A stretch of 64,000 bases of DNA from Chionoecetes opilio (lineage: Eukaryota > Arthropoda > Malacostraca > Decapoda > Majidae), in NCBI GenBank assembly GCA_016584305.1, contig JACEEZ010018248.1, positions 1 to 64,000 on the forward strand, written 5' to 3'. Within the stretch, counting starts at the first letter, position 1. Every line of letters begins with the position of its first letter. The notes under the pieces were generated by a model. The model was given only the letters and a program-made list of their open reading frames with translations, made no database searches and was not told the DNA's origin. A program made the translations under genes and the position numbers. Positions 60,721 to 64,000 of this stretch are shown one piece after another.

Positions 60721-61424
60721 CAGTGGCGGATTTAAGGGGGGACCGAGTAGACCATGGCCCCAGGCCTAGGCCCCGCTCCCGCAAGGGCGTCGCACCCCAG
60801 AGGAAATAATATGTTTTCAATGAAAATCTGAATGCTGGACATTTCCTATTTGTTCGAACACTGTTACATTGCATGTACCATAATATGCCACAAATTAGTA
60901 CCAACATAATGTAAAATATGGGTGGAAAAAATTTCAATTAAACTAATATGAAATCTGAATCACATTTGGTAAAATTCTAGAGTACTTTCCCGCCCTTATT
61001 ATTGGTTTTATTTTATCCAGACCTTCACAAATCCCTTCAGATACCTCTACACGTAATAATAAAGTGGAGGAGAGATAAAAAATAAAAAATAAATTACTAA
61101 CCTAACCTAACCCGGTAAAATTGTAGTCCTTTCCCACCCCTTGTAATCTCGTTACGAGGTTATTGGTTAGGTTGTAGTGAGTTAGGCTAGAAATTTTATT
61201 TTGGGGTCCAGGGCGGGGGTAATGTAGGGAGGAGGAGGCGTTGAAGGGGGCATCTCTTCCCCACTTTATAATTACGTTTTTAGAGGTATCTGAAGGGTCT
61301 GTGAAGGTCTGGAGAAAAAGAAACACTAATAAGGGCGGAAAGGACTCTAGAATTTTACCCACATTTTATTCAGGGCCCCGCACTCCTACCGGCCTAGGGC
61401 CCCGCACACCATAATCCGCCCCTG
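60721..61424 (+). mobile_element. Nested hAT-like element in copy C
   Basis: CAGTGGCGGATTTAAGGGGG at 60721; CACACCATAATCCGCCCCTG ending at 61424. The duplication GCGTCGGC is perfect (60713-60720, 61425-61432). It has internal CCTAACCTAACC and no ORF of note. Best copy of this family in the window. Confidence 0.92.
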
Positions 61425-61559
61425 GCGTCGGCCATCTCTTTTTTTTTTTACAATTCGTAACCCTACCGTACAGCATAGACCCCCCTGAATAAAGTTTATG
61501 TGGCGTAGGCCATTTCTTTTTTTTTATCCAGAAATTAGTATGTATAATGTAACTCTAAA

Positions 61560-62050
61560 AATGGAAAATAACAATAATTTTTGGGTTTAAATTTCCTTTT
61601 AACATTTTTTTTTGGAGAAAGAGTTCCTGAGATTCCTGGGAAAGACAGGTTTTGATAGATATATAGCCCGAGCTGGGGAGTATTTGAAATACATTTGTAT
61701 TTAAATAAATTTGTGTATTAAGAAATCTATTTATAAATACATTAGTTTTCATGTATTTAAAAACAGTAATTAAAACTTCAATGAGTATTTAAATACTTGT
61801 ATTTATATAAATATATATTATATATATATATATACCTATATTATAAAAATGCAAATACTTTTTTATTCTATTTATTTGTTTTTTTCCAGTTAATTTGGCC
61901 AAAACCCGCCCAACTATCTGGCAACCCTGATGTTACAGTGAACCAGTGTTTCCACTTTCAGGAAATTTTCTTATTTTTAAAGGGAAAATTTTGGCCTGAG
62001 AAGGAAACTTATAAGGAAACGCAAAATCTAACAAATCTTAAGGATTTTTT
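61560..62050. repeat. AT-rich block shared with copy A
   Basis: Inverted counterpart of about 11400-11990 (GAGCTGGGGAGTATTTGAAA, CCCGCCCAACTATCTGG, AGTGAACCAGTG). Confidence 0.6.
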
Positions 62051-62079
62051 TTTTCTTCAGACATTTCCCCCCTTTCCCC

Positions 62080-62495
62080 ACCCACACCAACACCCCCTTC
62101 TTTTTTACAACCCCCCTTCTCCATACCAACACCCACCCCTAGTTGTTTCTCCCCCCCTTTTTCTCCATCATGGCAAAACACACCCACTGTGAGGCATATG
62201 TTGCTAGCTCTTGACGCTATCGTGATACGTTCATGGCACTGTCATGGCACTGTCGGGTTATCGTAGCTCTATCGTGACGACAAAGACCGTTGATTTTCCA
62301 TTCGTGACGTAGTCTTACAGCTGTTATGACTCCATCTGACCATCTTACGACCGTCTGACACATACGTACAGGCAGCGTGACATTGCTGTGAGGGTATATC
62401 GTGGTCTGCGTTTATCGTGGTTAATTTCACGATAGCGTCAATAATCAAAATTTATGGCGCTATCGTGGTTCGATCATGGAATGTGTGAAAGGAGC
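62080..62495. mobile_element. TTAA-flanked CACGATAG element, partial
   Basis: The right end TCATGGAATGTGTGAAAGGAGC at 62474-62495 is followed by TTAA. The interior has repeated CTATCGTG and matches 8144-8560 of copy A in inverted orientation, including GCATATGTTGCTAGCTCTTG. The other half is missing, replaced by the AT-rich block. It sits at the same place in the composite as in copy A. Confidence 0.75.
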
Positions 62496-62543
62496 TTAAA
62501 GAAGATACGAGGGGTTTTCATATCTAAGGTGTTAACTCTCCAA

Positions 62544-62544
<1 letters not shown>

Positions 62545-62578
<34 letters not shown>

Positions 62579-62763
62579 CACACACACACACACACACACA
62601 TCACACACACAGTCACCCCACACACCCCATATCTTGAAATGATTATACTAATATAAAATAAAAATAAAAATTTTGGGTGATAATAATAATAATAATGAAA
62701 ATGTGATGCCATTATTAACCATAATAATAGTAGACTAAGACTAATAATAATGATAATAATAAC

Positions 62764-62810
<47 letters not shown>

Positions 62811-62825
62811 TAATAATAATAACAA
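62545..62825. repeat. CA and TAA microsatellites
   Basis: (CA)n about 62545-62612; (TAA)n about 62755-62825. Confidence 0.95.
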
Positions 62826-63299
62826 TATGAAAATGTGAGCTAGGCTAGATTTGTATAGTGACGCCTGTGTGATATGTAATGATTTGTTTCTGTGATGGTC
62901 TGCCCCCAGGGTAGAGAGGGAGGGAGGGAGGGAGCTGTTCACAGAGCTGCATTGTCAGCTGAGCTGCAATCGGCCAATTATAACATGCGCCCCAGATTAT
63001 AAGGCTCTGAGCCAATGAGCGTTACGCTACCATACGTGTCTCGGCGGTCGGAGTAGTCACTAGTCAGTTCTTGGTCTTTGGTACTAGTCAGGAGTCCCGT
63101 TTCGGGAAAAAAGAGAAAAAACATAATACCGAAATCAAATACCGACCAAATAATATACCGTTATCGGTATACCCCATGCAAAACTAATACCGATACCGGG
63201 ATACAAAAAAATAAAAAACCGGTAATACCGGTATTTCGGTATACCGGATACCGGGGCCATCCCTAGCCTGTTTGTTAGAGCCAGATAGGGCGACCTTAC

Positions 63300-63414
63300 C
63301 TGCGGGGTTTCTGCCGAGGGACATTGGAGGACGGTGTCGTGGGAGGCGTCGCTTCGAGGGCCAGCTTTGGGCACGCCACGCCCGGGAAACACCATAAAAA
63401 CCCTTTTACCGATG
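63300..63414 (-). CDS. Possible host exon, unidentified
   Basis: On the minus strand, a CT-rich tract (63436-63500) and TTTTTTCACGGCATCAG precede CATCGG at 63414. The open frame IGKRVFMVFPGRGVPKAGPR then SDASHDTVLQCPSAETPQ ends in CCGCAG followed by GTAAGG, a consensus donor at 63299. The 115 nt are GC-rich and not repeated elsewhere in the window. It lies just outside the end of hAT copy C. No family is recognised. It could also be chance. Confidence 0.3.
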
Positions 63415-63419
63415 CTGAT

Positions 63420-63432
63420 GCCGTGAAAAAAG

Positions 63433-63501
<69 letters not shown>

Positions 63502-63503
63502 AA
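63420..63503. repeat. (GA)n microsatellite
   Basis: About 65 bp of GA with an AAGA interruption. Confidence 0.97.
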
Positions 63504-63544
63504 AAAACTGTAACAAATCACCCAAAATATATCTGACTGCAATG

Positions 63545-64000
63545 GACCCTACCCATAACTACGTCACGGTTTGTTTACATCGGTGCATTGTGGGGATAAG
63601 GCGGGGTCGCCGCGGGTGAACCTACGAAGGGAAAATTACGGCGATGGAAGAATTTCGAGTTATTTTGCGCGAAATTGATATTCCAGGTGCTATATTACAG
63701 TGCTTTGTTCTTGCTGATAACACTATAGAGAAGACCTGAGGTAATGGCTGATGTGCAGAGGCTTCTAAACCAGGAAAACAGAGTCATAACAGAGCCTCGT
63801 CAAGAGGTAAGCAAGTGGTAGGTAGTACGTAATGTGTCCCTACCACTTGCTTACCTCTAAATGAGACTGCTGTGACTGTTTTCCTGGTTTAGAAGCCTCT
63901 GCACATCAACCATCACCTCAGTTCTTCTCTATGTAGTCAGCGAGCACGGAAATATAGCACCTGGAATATCAATTTCGCCCAAAACAACTCGAAATTTTTT
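63545..64000. repeat. Foldback repeat with small exon-like ORFs, cut by window end
   Basis: The forward arm, 63545-63825, has ACTACGTCACGGTTTGTTTA, then ATGGAAGAATTTCGAGTTAT opening a 32-codon frame (MEEFRVILREIDIPGAILQC), then at 63742 ATGGCTGATGTGCAGAGGCT (MADVQRLLNQENRVITEPRQ) ending at a donor-like AAGAGGTAAGC. The reverse arm from 63838 repeats this inverted, with its own ATGGTTGATGTG and GAGGTAAGC. The arms are about 90 percent alike by eye. The same repeat is at 1745-2200 and 21269-23560. The reverse arm runs past the window end. Confidence 0.75.

Larger units (their letters stand above)
60402..63265. mobile_element. Composite hAT-like element, copy C
   Basis: It starts TAGGGTTGTGCGGTATC and ends GGGGCCATCCCTA, with flanks CCCTGTTT (60394-60401) and GCCTGTTT (63266-63273), an 8-bp duplication with one change. 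ACCGGTAT clusters lie inside both ends. It contains 83-bp units, the nested hAT, an AT-rich block shared with copy A, part of the TTAA-flanked element, CA and TAA tracts and the GC-richer right end. No transposase. Confidence 0.87.

Overview
The window looks like intergenic and intronic DNA from a large, repeat-rich arthropod genome, most likely a decapod crustacean. The reasons are dense microsatellites, TTAGG-like pentamers, BS/jockey-type LINEs, Penelope-like elements with GIY-YIG domains, tRNA-derived SINEs and nested hAT, BEL/Pao and Gypsy elements. The species cannot be told. There are no prokaryotic genes. Long stretches (about 1-5000, 10750-13250 and 21270-26460) carry homopolymer and indel noise relative to cleaner copies of the same repeats elsewhere in the window, so frameshifts there may be assembly errors.

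Layout. 1-7360: noisy repeats, a LINE end, and a decayed gene of a PIN-nuclease/Cys-rich (CXC-like) family (5110-6510). 7363-13216: a composite hAT-like element with ACCGGTAT-repeat ends. 13217-18880: duplicated low-copy sequence, a second PIN-family remnant (16640-16800, minus) and a probable 1.36-kb solo LTR with a 5-bp target duplication. 18880-20491: a dead Tc1/mariner element. 20685-33263: broken copies of one LINE family, two of which hold nested hAT, Harbinger-like and TA-flanked MITE insertions with visible target duplications. 33695-42683: a BEL/Pao element lacking its reverse transcriptase, into which a very young Gypsy element (LTRs differ at one base) has inserted. 42690-44140: a Penelope-like fragment and another LINE end.

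44507-46537 (minus): two phase-compatible exons resembling an XK-related (XKR) membrane protein, the best candidate host gene. Their intron holds a ~1-kb palindrome of inverted SINEs. 47201-50430: the best-preserved coding locus, a PIN-type nuclease-like protein with a C-terminal Cys-rich domain (one in-frame TAG), flanked on both sides by inverted copies of a small unrecognised conserved domain (motif GFVSV-IS). This is the most interesting candidate for a little-described mobile system, since the family occurs at three places in the window. 50505-52960: a BS/jockey-like LINE. 53781-55845: Penelope, Helitron-like and SINE pieces. 55994-59638 and 60402-63265: two more copies of the composite hAT family, with 8-bp target duplications and an older hAT fixed at the same internal site in all three copies. 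The window ends inside a foldback repeat carrying a small exon-like ORF.

Almost everything here is mobile DNA. The order of nesting can be read from target duplications and empty paralogous sites, which makes the window a useful record of successive transposition.
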